NCBI GenBank assembly: GCA_037481695.1
Contig: JBBFLE010000007.1
Coordinates: forward strand, 108,340-172,339
Direction of reading: 5' to 3'
From: a bacterium
GTDB taxonomy: Bacteria; Desulfobacterota; Desulfocorpusculales; Desulfocorpusculum
DNA length: 64,000 nucleotides
Shown here: positions 9,038 through 17,350 of the stretch, one piece after another
Position numbering within the stretch: the stretch's first letter is position 1
Layout of the letters: each line of letters begins with the position of its first letter
The notes under the pieces: generated by a model
The model's input: only the letters and a program-made list of their open reading frames with translations
Databases searched by the model: none
What the model was told of the DNA's origin: nothing
Translations under genes and position numbers: made by a program

Positions 9038-11131
9038 TTATTCTCCTTCAGAGCATCTTTGGATGTTGCACATCAGAACCCTCAGGTTGGTGGCTCCCAT
9101 GGGCTTGTCGTAATGAGCCGGGTCATTGTCCGTGAGGATGTTGATGTTAGAGACATGGAAGCCGTGATGTGGCTCTTCCATCTCCGGGTACCACCAGCCA
9201 TGTTCGGCTGCCACCACCCTTGGATCCAGAATATCCGTCAGCTTGGCTCTCTGCTTGATTCTTCCCCTGGGGCTTGAGATCCAGACCCAGTCTCCGTTTT
9301 GTATCCCATGACGGGCCGCTGTATCCGGATGGATCTCACAAATGGGTTCGGGCCTGATCTCCCTGAGCCAGGGTATCTGTCTGTTGGCTGAATGGAAAAA
9401 CACAGGGATGCGCTGGCCTGTGGTGAGAATGTAAGGATACTTTTCCATGAGCTCGGGTGTGGAATAAGGGCTCTCGGGTATCTCTCTGTAAGTGGGAAGG
9501 GGATCATAGCCCCATTTCTGGAATGTGGTGCAATACAGCTCCACCTTTCCTGTGGGTGTGGAAAACCCCTTATTGATGTACTTTCGATATTCCATCTCGC
9601 CCTTTAGATACCCCATCTCCTTGAATTCTCTCCATTTGAGGCCCGAGGGCTCCAACATGTAGTCCAGGGCCTGTTCCATGTTTTCCCACCACTGGGTCTG
9701 CCCCATCTTTTTGCCCAGGAGCATGAATATTTCGTGATCCTGCTTGCATTCCCCCACCGTGATGCATTTGTTTCTGGCCACCACGTAGCCGTGGCGTTTC
9801 CAGAAATCCCCTACGTAGTCCTGCTCTATCCATGTGGCTGCAGGCAGAAAAACATGGCCCAACTCGGCTGTGGGAGTCAGAAAAAAGTCGATGCAGGCAA
9901 GGAATTCCACCTGGGAGAGGGCCTTGTAAACCTCTTGGGAATTGGCCCTTGTGATCACCGGATTGGTGCCGCAAAGCAGCATGCCCCTGATCCTGTAGGG
10001 CTCCCCTTTTAGAATGGCATCCCAGACATGCTTGGGGCTTACCAGGGCCACCCTGGCGGCCAGCTTGTTTTGCTGGGCTCCCAGCATCTTTTCCCTCTGC
10101 TGGCTGGGAAGGGCCTTGTGGAGGGCCACATCGCTCACGGTGCGCACCTTGGGGGGGACAAAAAACACATTTCCCCCCGGCACGTCCAGATTTCCGCTTA
10201 GGGCCATGAGCCCTATGAGAAGCCTGTTGGCGTCCGTGCAGTTGAGGGTCTGTTCTATGGGGACCCCCCACTGGATGCAGGCAGGTTTTGTCCTGGAGTA
10301 CATCCTGGCTGCAGCCGCTATCTTATCCCTGGGCACCCAGGTGACCCCTTCCACCCTGTCCAGCGGCCATTGCATGACCCTTTCCCTAAAGGCTTCCCAG
10401 CCGTGAACGAAATGGGACACGAACTCCCTGTCGTAAAGGTTCTCCTGGATGATCACGTAAAGCATGCCCAAAGCCAGGGCGGCGTCAGTGCCTGGTCGCA
10501 ACTGGAGGTGAATATCCGCCCTCTGGGCCAGATAAACCCGCCTGGGGTCCACAGTGATCAGTCTTGCACCTTGTTGCAGGGCCTTGAGGAGTTTTGTGCC
10601 CTTGTACTCGTCTGGATTGGTCCACGGGGCATTGTTGGCCCAAACCATCACCAGGGCGGGTTTCCCATCGTAGTCGCACACAGGAAGGTTGCCGCAGGTC
10701 ACCAGGGAAGCTCCTATCCTGGATACGTAGCACATGTGGCCTGCTGTGATGACATTGGGCGTGCCCAGAAGGTTGGCGAAGCGGTACAGGAAGCTCTCAT
10801 AATCCCTGCCTGTGCCCTGTCCTATGCAGATGGCCTCGGGCCCGCTTTGCTCTATTATCTCTCGGAACTTACCTGCCACCGTGTCCAGAGCCTCTTCCCA
10901 GCTCACCTTCACCCACCTGTTCTCAAGCTTCTTGAGAGGGGAAGTGACCCTCTTGGGGTGGTAAACCAGCTGTTTCACTGCCAAGGCCTTGGAGCAAAGG
11001 GTACCTTCGCTAATGGGTGAGTCCGGATCAGGCTCCACCTTGAGAAGCCTTCCTTCCTCCACGTGGGCGATGATACCGCATCCGCCGTGGCAACTACGGC
11101 AAGCTGTGCGGATTTTTTGGGTTTCTCCCAT
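9038..11131 (-). CDS. Molybdenum/tungsten bis-MGD oxidoreductase catalytic subunit (DMSO reductase family)
   Basis: 697 residues. An N-terminal [4Fe-4S] motif (Cys11, Cys14, Cys18, Cys46) is followed by family blocks VSWEEALDTVAGKFREI, ITVDPRR, LRPGTDAALALGML, FLPAATWIEQDYVGDFWKRHG and a C-terminal cofactor domain (TTGQRIPVFFHSANRQ). Cys134 in GHMCYVSR lies where the metal-binding Cys or Sec sits in acetylene hydratase and formate dehydrogenases. There is no Tat signal, so the enzyme is predicted cytoplasmic. ATG 11131 has a GGAGG at good distance, whereas ATG 11137 abuts it. The substrate is unknown; linkage to a CoA ligase, IclR and TRAP genes suggests an aromatic or carboxylic substrate. 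Confidence 0.9.
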   Translation of the reverse strand: MGETQKIRTACRSCHGGCGIIAHVEEGRLLKVEPDPDSPISEGTLCSKALAVKQLVYHPKRVTSPLKKLENRWVKVSWEEALDTVAGKFREIIEQSGPEAICIGQGTGRDYESFLYRFANLLGTPNVITAGHMCYVSRIGASLVTCGNLPVCDYDGKPALVMVWANNAPWTNPDEYKGTKLLKALQQGARLITVDPRRVYLAQRADIHLQLRPGTDAALALGMLYVIIQENLYDREFVSHFVHGWEAFRERVMQWPLDRVEGVTWVPRDKIAAAARMYSRTKPACIQWGVPIEQTLNCTDANRLLIGLMALSGNLDVPGGNVFFVPPKVRTVSDVALHKALPSQQREKMLGAQQNKLAARVALVSPKHVWDAILKGEPYRIRGMLLCGTNPVITRANSQEVYKALSQVEFLACIDFFLTPTAELGHVFLPAATWIEQDYVGDFWKRHGYVVARNKCITVGECKQDHEIFMLLGKKMGQTQWWENMEQALDYMLEPSGLKWREFKEMGYLKGEMEYRKYINKGFSTPTGKVELYCTTFQKWGYDPLPTYREIPESPYSTPELMEKYPYILTTGQRIPVFFHSANRQIPWLREIRPEPICEIHPDTAARHGIQNGDWVWISSPRGRIKQRAKLTDILDPRVVAAEHGWWYPEMEEPHHGFHVSNINILTDNDPAHYDKPMGATNLRVLMCNIQRCSEGE

Positions 11132-11291
11132 CCTCATCCTCCAGATGTGGGCTTATGAAATCCATGATATTGGCGAAGATCATTATGATCTGTGCGTTTC
11201 TCCTCAAGGCCGGCCAATGCTGGGAAATTTCCAACAAGGATGCAGCGCTTTTCTTTATGTTTTGTATTTCTTCTCTCACGAGCCGAATCAT
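11094..11291 (-). CDS. Small protein of unknown function between CoA ligase and Mo-enzyme genes
   Basis: 65 residues. Its ATG overlaps the stop of the CoA ligase gene (ATGA) and is preceded by a good GAGGGAG ribosome site 8 bases away. Its end overlaps the start of the Mo-enzyme gene by 38 bases, so it fills the space between the two exactly. The sequence is helical and amphipathic (REEIQNIKKSAASLLEIS...), with a hydrophobic centre QIIMIFANIMDFI and no cysteines. I know no family for it. It could be a small subunit or chaperone. It could also be a chance frame, but the coupling argues for translation. Confidence 0.55.
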   Translation of the reverse strand: MIRLVREEIQNIKKSAASLLEISQHWPALRRNAQIIMIFANIMDFISPHLEDEDGRNPKNPHSLP

Positions 11292-12601
11292 GGGTTGTGC
11301 TCCCTCAAATCCCGGAAACGGCGGGCCTTCAAGCTGTAGCGGGGCAGGCTTCCATGGGGAACCAGTTCCACCTGGAAGGTCAGGTTAGTGGCTGTCTTGA
11401 GCCTCTGAGATAATCCAGAGGAAAGTGCCTGAGCTTCGTGAATGGAAATTTCAGATACGGGCTCGGCCCTGAGGCATATCTGGTCCATGCTTCCAGGCCT
11501 GCTCACAACTATTTCGTACTCACCTATTTGGGGGAATTCTCCCCTGAGGAGCTCCTCCACGCTCTTGGGGGAAAACAAGACGCCTCGGATCTTGCGCAGA
11601 TCGTCAGATCGACCCAGGACCTCTTTAATTTTTCTGGAAGTCCTGCCGCAGCTGCAAGAGGCCTCACCGCGAACCACAAGATCATTGGTCTTGAAGCGTA
11701 TGACTGGAAATGATCTTCGGCCCAAAGGCGTGACCACAGCCACCCCTGTCTCGCCTTGCTCAACCTCTCTGGAGGTATCCTGGGGATCCAGGATCTCCAC
11801 CAGGAAAAAAGGCTCTATTATGTGAAGCCCCTTTTTCTGCTCACACATCCCGGCCCAACCGCAGGGCTCTGTGCCCCCTACATGGTCAAAGACGTGGCAC
11901 TGAAACAACTTTTCCAGCCTGGCTCTGGTGGCCTCGGGCATGGGCTCCCCGGCGCACAAGATACGCTCCAGGCCCAATTGAGCCGGATCCAGCCCCATGG
12001 TGGCAGCCTGCTCTGCCATGTGAAGCCCGTAGGTGGGCGTGCACATCATGGCATTGGCCCCCAGCTCCAGGATCTTTTGGATTCTGGCCTTTGTGTCCAG
12101 GGCGCCTCCCGGCACCACCTCGCAACCCAACTTCTCTGCAGCATAGTGGGCTTCCCAAAAGGCCACGTAAACGTTGTACCCGAAAGGCAGAAAAACCCTG
12201 TGTCTGGGCCTGAAACCGGCCATGTACAGAATGTGGCACCATGCCTCCACCCTCCATTGCCAGCTCTCGTAGGTCTCGGGCACGTATACGGGCTTTCCAG
12301 TTGTGCCGCTGGTCTGACGAAATGTGGTCACCTCCTGGATGTCCACACCCAAAATTCCCCCGTAAGGCCGAGGCTCCAGATCCTGGAAGGCCCTGAGCTC
12401 TTCTTTTTCCGTCAAGGGGATTTGGCAAAGATCTTGGAGCTGAACAATATCCTGGGGCTGGATTCCCTTAAGCTTCTCCCTGTAAAGAGGAGATTTTTCT
12501 TTGGCGTAAGAGAGCAGGGCCCTGAAATAACGAAGCTCTATCTGCTCTAGTTTCTCTTGGGCAAGGGTCTCCAGGTATGGATTCCAGTATGGAGGCTCCA
12601 T
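11288..12601 (-). CDS. Phenylacetate-CoA ligase-family (PaaK-like) acid-CoA ligase
   Basis: 437 residues, the typical length of PaaK-type adenylate-forming ligases that activate aryl or other carboxylic acids with ATP and CoA. Visible motifs are the phosphate-binding loop TFRQTSGTTGKPVYV, the central HVFDHVGGTEPCGWAGMCE, and the C-terminal LGRSDDLRKIRGVLFSPKSVEE hinge region with GEYEIVVSRPGSMD. It is the first gene of a minus-strand block with a small protein and the Mo-enzyme, and two overlapping inverted repeats lie just upstream of its start. The substrate is not determinable; benzoate- or hydroxybenzoate-like acids are possible. Confidence 0.88.
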   Translation of the reverse strand: MEPPYWNPYLETLAQEKLEQIELRYFRALLSYAKEKSPLYREKLKGIQPQDIVQLQDLCQIPLTEKEELRAFQDLEPRPYGGILGVDIQEVTTFRQTSGTTGKPVYVPETYESWQWRVEAWCHILYMAGFRPRHRVFLPFGYNVYVAFWEAHYAAEKLGCEVVPGGALDTKARIQKILELGANAMMCTPTYGLHMAEQAATMGLDPAQLGLERILCAGEPMPEATRARLEKLFQCHVFDHVGGTEPCGWAGMCEQKKGLHIIEPFFLVEILDPQDTSREVEQGETGVAVVTPLGRRSFPVIRFKTNDLVVRGEASCSCGRTSRKIKEVLGRSDDLRKIRGVLFSPKSVEELLRGEFPQIGEYEIVVSRPGSMDQICLRAEPVSEISIHEAQALSSGLSQRLKTATNLTFQVELVPHGSLPRYSLKARRFRDLREHNP

Positions 12602-12613
12602 TCTTGTCTCACA

Positions 12614-12642
12614 TTGTGAAATATGATTTCACAAAATCATAT
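12614..12642. promoter_or_regulatory. Two overlapping inverted repeats, probable operator upstream of the CoA ligase gene
   Basis: TTGTGAAAT (12614-12622) and ATTTCACAA (12626-12634) form a perfect 9-base dyad with a 3-base centre. ATATGATT (12621-12628) and AATCATAT (12635-12642) form a second perfect 8-base dyad with a 6-base spacer. They share bases, so only one can be bound or extruded at a time. They begin 13 bases upstream of the CoA ligase start and lie about 47 bases from the metK -35 box. A natural candidate binder is the IclR regulator of the same block. Confidence 0.6.
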
Positions 12643-12688
12643 CCGTTCTCTTGCCCATGTGTCAAGAAAAAAATTTCTCAAAAAAAGC

Positions 12689-12716
12689 TTGACTAAATCC
12701 GTACCATGTTCATAAT
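12689..12716 (+). promoter_or_regulatory. metK: Promoter of the metK leader
   Basis: TTGACT (12689-12694) and CATAAT (12711-12716) are separated by 16 bases. The predicted transcript begins shortly before the SAM riboswitch, as expected for a metK leader. Confidence 0.65.
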
Positions 12717-12765
12717 AGGTATCAATGTCGGACCGGAGGTGAAAGCTCCCTCAAGGTAGATGCTA

Positions 12766-12876
12766 GGAGCATCGAGAGTGGCGTGAGGGTCTTGGCCCGA
12801 TGACCGCCCGGCAACCTGGTGAAAGCCGCCAAGGTGCCAATGCCAGCCCCGCCGCGGGCGCGGGAACGATGCGGCT
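12766..12876 (+). promoter_or_regulatory. SAM-I (S-box) riboswitch aptamer
   Basis: The conserved S-box core is visible: a GAGAG element in the 5' arm, then GGCCCGATGACCGCCCGGCA, then AAGGTGCCAATGCC. Helix P1 closes with GCATCG (12769-12774) pairing to CGATGC (12867-12872). The aptamer binds S-adenosylmethionine. It lies between a promoter and a terminator upstream of metK, the SAM synthase gene, so SAM should turn off SAM synthesis by promoting termination. Confidence 0.93.
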
Positions 12877-12902
12877 CTGGATGAGCAAAAAAGGGCTTGG
12901 TG

Positions 12903-12928
12903 CCCTCCATCCGGAGGGTTTGTTGTTT
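12903..12928 (+). terminator. Intrinsic terminator acting as riboswitch expression platform
   Basis: CCCTCC (12903-12908) pairs with GGAGGG (12913-12918) around a 4-base loop, followed by TTTGTTGTTT. It lies 27 bases after the aptamer P1 helix, a position suited to SAM-dependent premature termination. Transcripts that pass it still have a further ~147-base leader before metK. Confidence 0.8.
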
Positions 12929-13075
12929 CCCGGACCAAGGTACAAAGGCTGAGCCCACCATCGAAGCCACCTTCTCGATTCCTTGCGGAAACCCCCAGGT
13001 GCTCACCCATGACCCGGCATCCCTGAGCCGCTGGTTGCGCCAGGGAGTAAATCTTTCCCAGAGGAGTGAGGAAAA

Positions 13076-14224
13076 ATGAAAAAAAAGGTAAAGTGCGCCG
13101 GAGGGCTTGCTTGGGGAGCCGAAAAGACTCTTTTTACCAGCGAATCGGTTTGCGAAGGCCATCCGGACAAGGTTTGCGATTACATTGCGGATTCCATTCT
13201 AGATGCTCACATTTCTCAGGACCCCCGCGCCAGGGTGGCCTGCGAGGTGCTTTGCAAAGAGGATCATGTTGTCCTGGCAGGAGAGATAACCTCGGGAGCT
13301 TCTGTGGATCACGAGGCTGTGGCCAGGCAGGCTATCCAGGAGATAGGTTACACATACGAGGATCAACCTTTCCACAGCCAAAAAGTAAGCATCATCAAGC
13401 TCATAAGCCGCCAGGCTCAGGAGATCGCTCAGGGTGTGAATTCGGAGACCAACCCTGACAAGGAACAGGGAGCCGGAGATCAGGGCATAATGTTCGGCTA
13501 TGCCACTGATGAGACCCCTGAGCTGATGCCCCTTCCCATAGTGCTGGCCCATGGTCTGGCCAAGGGGCTGGCAGAAGACAGAAAAGAGGGAAAGTTCCCC
13601 TGGCTCAGACCAGATGGTAAGACCCAGGTCACGGTGCAGTACCAAAACGGCACCCCCATACGTGTGGAGCGAATCCTGGTTTCCACCCAGCACTCGGCGG
13701 ATGTGGACAGAGAAACCATTTTGGCATATGTGAGCCAGCACCTGGCTCCCAGGGCACTTGGAAAGTGGTACAGGCCCGATATGGAAATCAGGGTCAATCC
13801 CACAGGGAGCTTTGTTCAGGGCGGTCCTTCGGCTGACTGCGGGGTGACCGGCCGGAAGATCATAGTGGACACCTACGGCGGAGCCGCCCGCCATGGAGGG
13901 GGGGCCTTCAGCGGAAAAGATCCTTCCAAGGTGGACAGAAGCGGAGCCTATTTCTGCCGTTTCGTGGCAAGGCAACTGGTCAAGCAGGGAATAGCCAGGA
14001 AGGCTGAGATTCAGGTGGCCTACATGATTGGGGTGGCCAAGCCCGCCTCGGTCAAGGTGGAGACCTTTGGAACCGGAGACCCCCGAGCAGCCGCAGAATT
14101 TGTGCGCCAGTTTGACTTCAGACCAGCGGCCATCATCGAACGCTTGGACCTGCTAAGGCCCCTGTATCGCAGGACCACCAATTACGGGCACTTCGGCAAG
14201 CCTGATCTGCCCTGGGAGGAATGA
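13076..14224 (+). CDS. metK: S-adenosylmethionine synthase
   Basis: 382 residues. It makes SAM from methionine and ATP in the cytoplasm. Signatures present: TSESVCEGHPDKVCDYIADSI at the N terminus, the ATP-site motif GAGDQGIMFGYA, PGSFVQGGPSADCGVTGRKI-type central motif (here NPTGSFVQGGPSADCG), and GGGAFSGKDPSKVDRSGAYF with the glycine-rich loop. The ATG is preceded by GAGGAGTGAGG. A SAM-I riboswitch and terminator precede it, giving feedback control by its own product. Confidence 0.98.
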   Translation: MKKKVKCAGGLAWGAEKTLFTSESVCEGHPDKVCDYIADSILDAHISQDPRARVACEVLCKEDHVVLAGEITSGASVDHEAVARQAIQEIGYTYEDQPFHSQKVSIIKLISRQAQEIAQGVNSETNPDKEQGAGDQGIMFGYATDETPELMPLPIVLAHGLAKGLAEDRKEGKFPWLRPDGKTQVTVQYQNGTPIRVERILVSTQHSADVDRETILAYVSQHLAPRALGKWYRPDMEIRVNPTGSFVQGGPSADCGVTGRKIIVDTYGGAARHGGGAFSGKDPSKVDRSGAYFCRFVARQLVKQGIARKAEIQVAYMIGVAKPASVKVETFGTGDPRAAAEFVRQFDFRPAAIIERLDLLRPLYRRTTNYGHFGKPDLPWEE

Positions 14225-14336
14225 TCCAGCTTGAGCAAATCCGGGACCTCCTGTAAAATCCAAGCGGCCCAGTAGCCCCTTTTGTGTTGGTTGTGCTGCT
14301 GGCAGGTTTGGAAAAAAGAGCATGGGAGGTCCTGCC

Positions 14337-15920
14337 ATGAACATCTGGATGACCCTGGCCAAGGCCGTGGCCCTGTACCCCAATAAGATAGGGGTCGTGG
14401 ACGGCAAGACCCGCCTCACCTACGCCCAGGTGGGAGAAAGGGTAGAGGCCCTGGCAGGGTTTCTTCAGAAAAAGGGGGTAAGACCAGGAGAGCGCATAGC
14501 CATACTGGAGGTCAACAGCCACAGGTTTCTGGAGACCTATTATGCTGCAGCCGGCACCGGAGCTATCCTGAATCCCCTGAACTATCGCCTTTCCCCCCAG
14601 GAGTTAACTTACATTCTCAGAGATTCCCAGGCCAAATGGCTTTTGGCCAATGCCAGGTTTTCCTCTCTTGTGGAGGCCACTGTTCAGGAGCAAACCCCCC
14701 TGGAAGGGGTCTTGTGGATGGAGGGTCTTCCAAAAATTTCCCTGGGAATCCAACAGATGGCATATGAAGAAGCCCTCAAGGTCGTGAACCCCGGGGAATT
14801 CCTGCCTGAGCCCACCTTGCCCGGGCAGGTGGCTCATCTCTACTACACGAGTGGCACCACAGGAAAGCCCAAAGGCGTGATGCTGACCCACCAGAATGTG
14901 TGTGTCCATGCCCTTGGAACCATTGCAGAGCTGAATCTTACGGACCGGGATGTGTGGGCTCATGTGGCAGCCATGTTCCATCTGGCCGATGCCTGGGCAA
15001 CCTTTGCCATAACCTGGGTGGGAGGCCGTCATGTCATGGTTGCTCAATTCCAGCCTGAGGAGGTTCTCTCCATAATCCAGCAGGAGAAGATCACCATAAG
15101 CAATCTCATCCCCACAATGCTCAACCTGATGGTCAAACATCCAGATGCACACCGATACGATTACTCCAGCCTCAGGGCCATCTTGAGCGGAGGCGCTCCC
15201 ATAGCTCCAGAGGTGGTCAGGAAAATAGTGGAGGTATTTGGCTGCGATTACATTCAAACCTATGGCATGACAGAGACGAGTCCATATCTGACCCTGAGCA
15301 TCCTCAAAGAGCACCTGCGGCAGCTTCCCCCGGAGGAGCAACTCAGGTTCAAGGCCCGAACCGGAAGACCTTTTGTGGCAGTGGAACTCCAGGTGGTGGA
15401 TGAAAACGGCAAGCCTGTTGCGCCAGATGACTCCACTGTTGGTGAGATTTGGGTCAGGGGGCAGACCGTGACTCCTGGTTACTGGAACCTTCCTGAGGAA
15501 ACCCAAAAGGCCTTTCACCAGGGATGGCTCAAGACAGGGGATCTGGCTGTTGTGGATGAGGAGGGTTATGTAAACATTGTGGACCGCAAGAAAGACATGA
15601 TCCTCACAGGCGGGGAAAACGTTTATTCCACGGAGGTGGAAAACGTGCTTTACATGCACCCCAAGGTGCTGGAAGCAGCGGTATTCGGAGTGCCGGATGA
15701 GAAATGGGGTGAAGCGGTAAAGGCTGCCGTGGTGTTGAGACAGGGGGAGTCTGCCACCCAGGAGGAGTTGATTTCTTTTTGCAAGGAGCGCCTGGCTCAT
15801 TATAAATGCCCTAAATCCATAGACTTTCTTTCCGAATTGCCCAAGACAGGCTCGGGAAAGATCACCAAGAAGGCTCTTCGAGATCCCTATTGGAGCGGCT
15901 ATGACAAGCGTGTACATTGA
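14337..15920 (+). CDS. Fatty-acid/acyl-CoA ligase (AMP-forming, FadD-like)
   Basis: 527 residues, an adenylate-forming ligase activating a carboxylic acid to its CoA thioester. Motifs: YYTSGTTGKPKGVMLTH (ATP loop), YGMTETSPYL, GWLKTGDLAVVDEEGYVNIVDRKKDM (core A8 hinge) and the catalytic lysine in PKTGSGKITKKALR. The ATG at 14337 is chosen over 14322 because GGGAGGT lies at a proper distance before it. It lies 112 bases after metK. The chain length or ring nature of the substrate cannot be told from the sequence. Confidence 0.92.
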   Translation: MNIWMTLAKAVALYPNKIGVVDGKTRLTYAQVGERVEALAGFLQKKGVRPGERIAILEVNSHRFLETYYAAAGTGAILNPLNYRLSPQELTYILRDSQAKWLLANARFSSLVEATVQEQTPLEGVLWMEGLPKISLGIQQMAYEEALKVVNPGEFLPEPTLPGQVAHLYYTSGTTGKPKGVMLTHQNVCVHALGTIAELNLTDRDVWAHVAAMFHLADAWATFAITWVGGRHVMVAQFQPEEVLSIIQQEKITISNLIPTMLNLMVKHPDAHRYDYSSLRAILSGGAPIAPEVVRKIVEVFGCDYIQTYGMTETSPYLTLSILKEHLRQLPPEEQLRFKARTGRPFVAVELQVVDENGKPVAPDDSTVGEIWVRGQTVTPGYWNLPEETQKAFHQGWLKTGDLAVVDEEGYVNIVDRKKDMILTGGENVYSTEVENVLYMHPKVLEAAVFGVPDEKWGEAVKAAVVLRQGESATQEELISFCKERLAHYKCPKSIDFLSELPKTGSGKITKKALRDPYWSGYDKRVH

Positions 15921-16262
15921 ACCGGCCCTGAAAAAAAATCCCTTCAAAACACCCCTTTCGTACGCTTCCAAGAGGCCAAGACCCATGCCTCTTGATGCAA
16001 ATGCTCCAATCAGGCGGGCCTCTCCGGGAACTAAAGCAAACATGCCACCTGGATCTTTTGACCTAAGCCTGTGAAGCGCCCCTCTTTGGTGTGAAAGAGA
16101 GATTTCTGGGGCCTTGGATGTGGCTGAACCAGCCAGGACCCCAGGCTAATAAATGATGCCTGCAAGATCCATGGGCCTTGCCACGGAGCCCGTATTGCCT
16201 TGGCTAGCCTCAGGCCAGCGCAAGGCTTATAATCTGGCATTGGAGGCATCCGGAGGCCAGCT
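15921..16262. other. Intergenic region before the P1 peptidase gene
   Basis: No gene is supported here. A hairpin is visible: GGCTG (16122-16126) pairs with CAGCC (16130-16134), inside TGGGG (16107-16111) and CCCCA (16139-16143). It has no T run. A perfect TATAAT lies at 16228-16233, but the matching -35 position (TAGCCT) is poor, so the promoter for the downstream operon is only tentative. Confidence 0.4.
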
Positions 16263-17291
16263 TTGAGCCAGACAGGGCAGAACAACTCCATAACCGATGT
16301 GAAGGGGATCCTGGTGGGCCATTTCACCGAGCCCAAAGCCGCCTCTGGGGTCAGTGTGGTCATGTGTCCTCAGGGCGGAGTTGGAGCAGTGGATGTGAGG
16401 GGGGCAGCACCCGGCACAAGGGAGACAGATCTTCTGGCTCCCCAGAACCTGGTGGAAAAGCTCCAGGCCGTGGTGCTCAGCGGCGGATCGGTCTTCGGGC
16501 TGGCTGCTGCCGATGGTGTGGTGAAATGGCTGGCTGAGCGGGGGCTGGGATTCCCCTTGGAAGGTAAAGAGGTGGCACCCATAGTGCCTGCTGCGGTGAT
16601 TTATGATCTGGGCCGAGGCGAGCAGTTCAGACCCCAGGTGAGTGCCCAGTGGGGGTACCTGGCATGTGAATCAGCCTCGCCAGGGCCGGTGTGCATGGGC
16701 TGCGTTGGGGCAGGCACCGGGGCTGTGGCCAATGGGATCAAAGGGGGAGTAGGAACAGCAAGCGAGCTCCTGGATACTGGTCTTGTGGTGGGAGCCCTGG
16801 TTGTGGTCAATGCATATGGCTCGGTTTTGGACCCTGAAACAGGGCTCTTCTGGGAAGTGAGGCTGGAGATGGACGGGGAGTTGGGGGATGCGGCCCACCG
16901 GGCAGTGGAGCCTCCAGCACAGCCTGTATCGGCTCCTGGCAGGAATACCACCTTGGCTGTGGTGGCCACTGATGCCACCCTTGGCAAGGCCCAGGCCCAG
17001 AAGATAGCCCAGATGGCTCATGACGGCTTGGCCAGAGCCATAAGGCCCTCACACACCATGTTCGACGGGGATACGGTGTTTTGCATCGCCACCTGTGAGA
17101 AAAGCCTGCCCATGGCCCAAGGCTTTTTCCAAGGAGCCTGGGCAATTGCCTTGAACCAGATCGGAAGGGCTGCGGCCGACACTCTGGCCAGGGCGGTGAT
17201 GAGAGGCATGGCCGCTGCAGTGGGTGCGTACGGATTTCCGGCTCTGAGGGACCTGCCCAGAAAGAGCCCAGGTACAAGTCCAAGGAAATAA
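16263..17291 (+). CDS. P1-family autoproteolytic peptidase/amidase (DmpA/NylC-like)
   Basis: 342 residues of the P1 (peptidase S58) family, N-terminal-nucleophile-type hydrolases that cut themselves to expose a catalytic Ser or Thr and act on small peptides or amides. Visible motifs: ITDVKGILVGH at the start, LSGGSVFGLAAADGVVKWL, CVGAGTGAVANGIKGGVGTAS, and the likely self-cleavage site Asn228-Thr229 in GRNTTLAVVATDA. The start codon is TTG, supported by CGGAGG at proper distance. It precedes an oligopeptide transporter and an M20 peptidase on the same strand, which suggests processing of imported peptides or amides. Confidence 0.88.
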   Translation: MSQTGQNNSITDVKGILVGHFTEPKAASGVSVVMCPQGGVGAVDVRGAAPGTRETDLLAPQNLVEKLQAVVLSGGSVFGLAAADGVVKWLAERGLGFPLEGKEVAPIVPAAVIYDLGRGEQFRPQVSAQWGYLACESASPGPVCMGCVGAGTGAVANGIKGGVGTASELLDTGLVVGALVVVNAYGSVLDPETGLFWEVRLEMDGELGDAAHRAVEPPAQPVSAPGRNTTLAVVATDATLGKAQAQKIAQMAHDGLARAIRPSHTMFDGDTVFCIATCEKSLPMAQGFFQGAWAIALNQIGRAAADTLARAVMRGMAAAVGAYGFPALRDLPRKSPGTSPRK

Positions 17292-17350
17292 TACCTGAAA
17301 AGGAATGCCCAGGGGCTTAAGGCGTTCCAAAAAAAATAAGGAGGTGAAGC

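Noticed and set aside
13199..13975. Minus-strand frame inside metK
   Set aside because: Antisense to a highly conserved gene and without recognisable domains.
14604..16043. Long open frame on the minus strand opposite the acyl-CoA ligase gene
   Set aside because: It is antisense to a gene with clear conserved motifs, has no recognisable domain and no ribosome site; it results from codon bias of the true gene.
17300..17335. Hairpin GGAATGCC/GGCGTTCC followed by an A run before the ABC binding-protein gene
   Set aside because: The following run is A, not T, on the plus strand and there is no minus-strand gene needing a terminator here.
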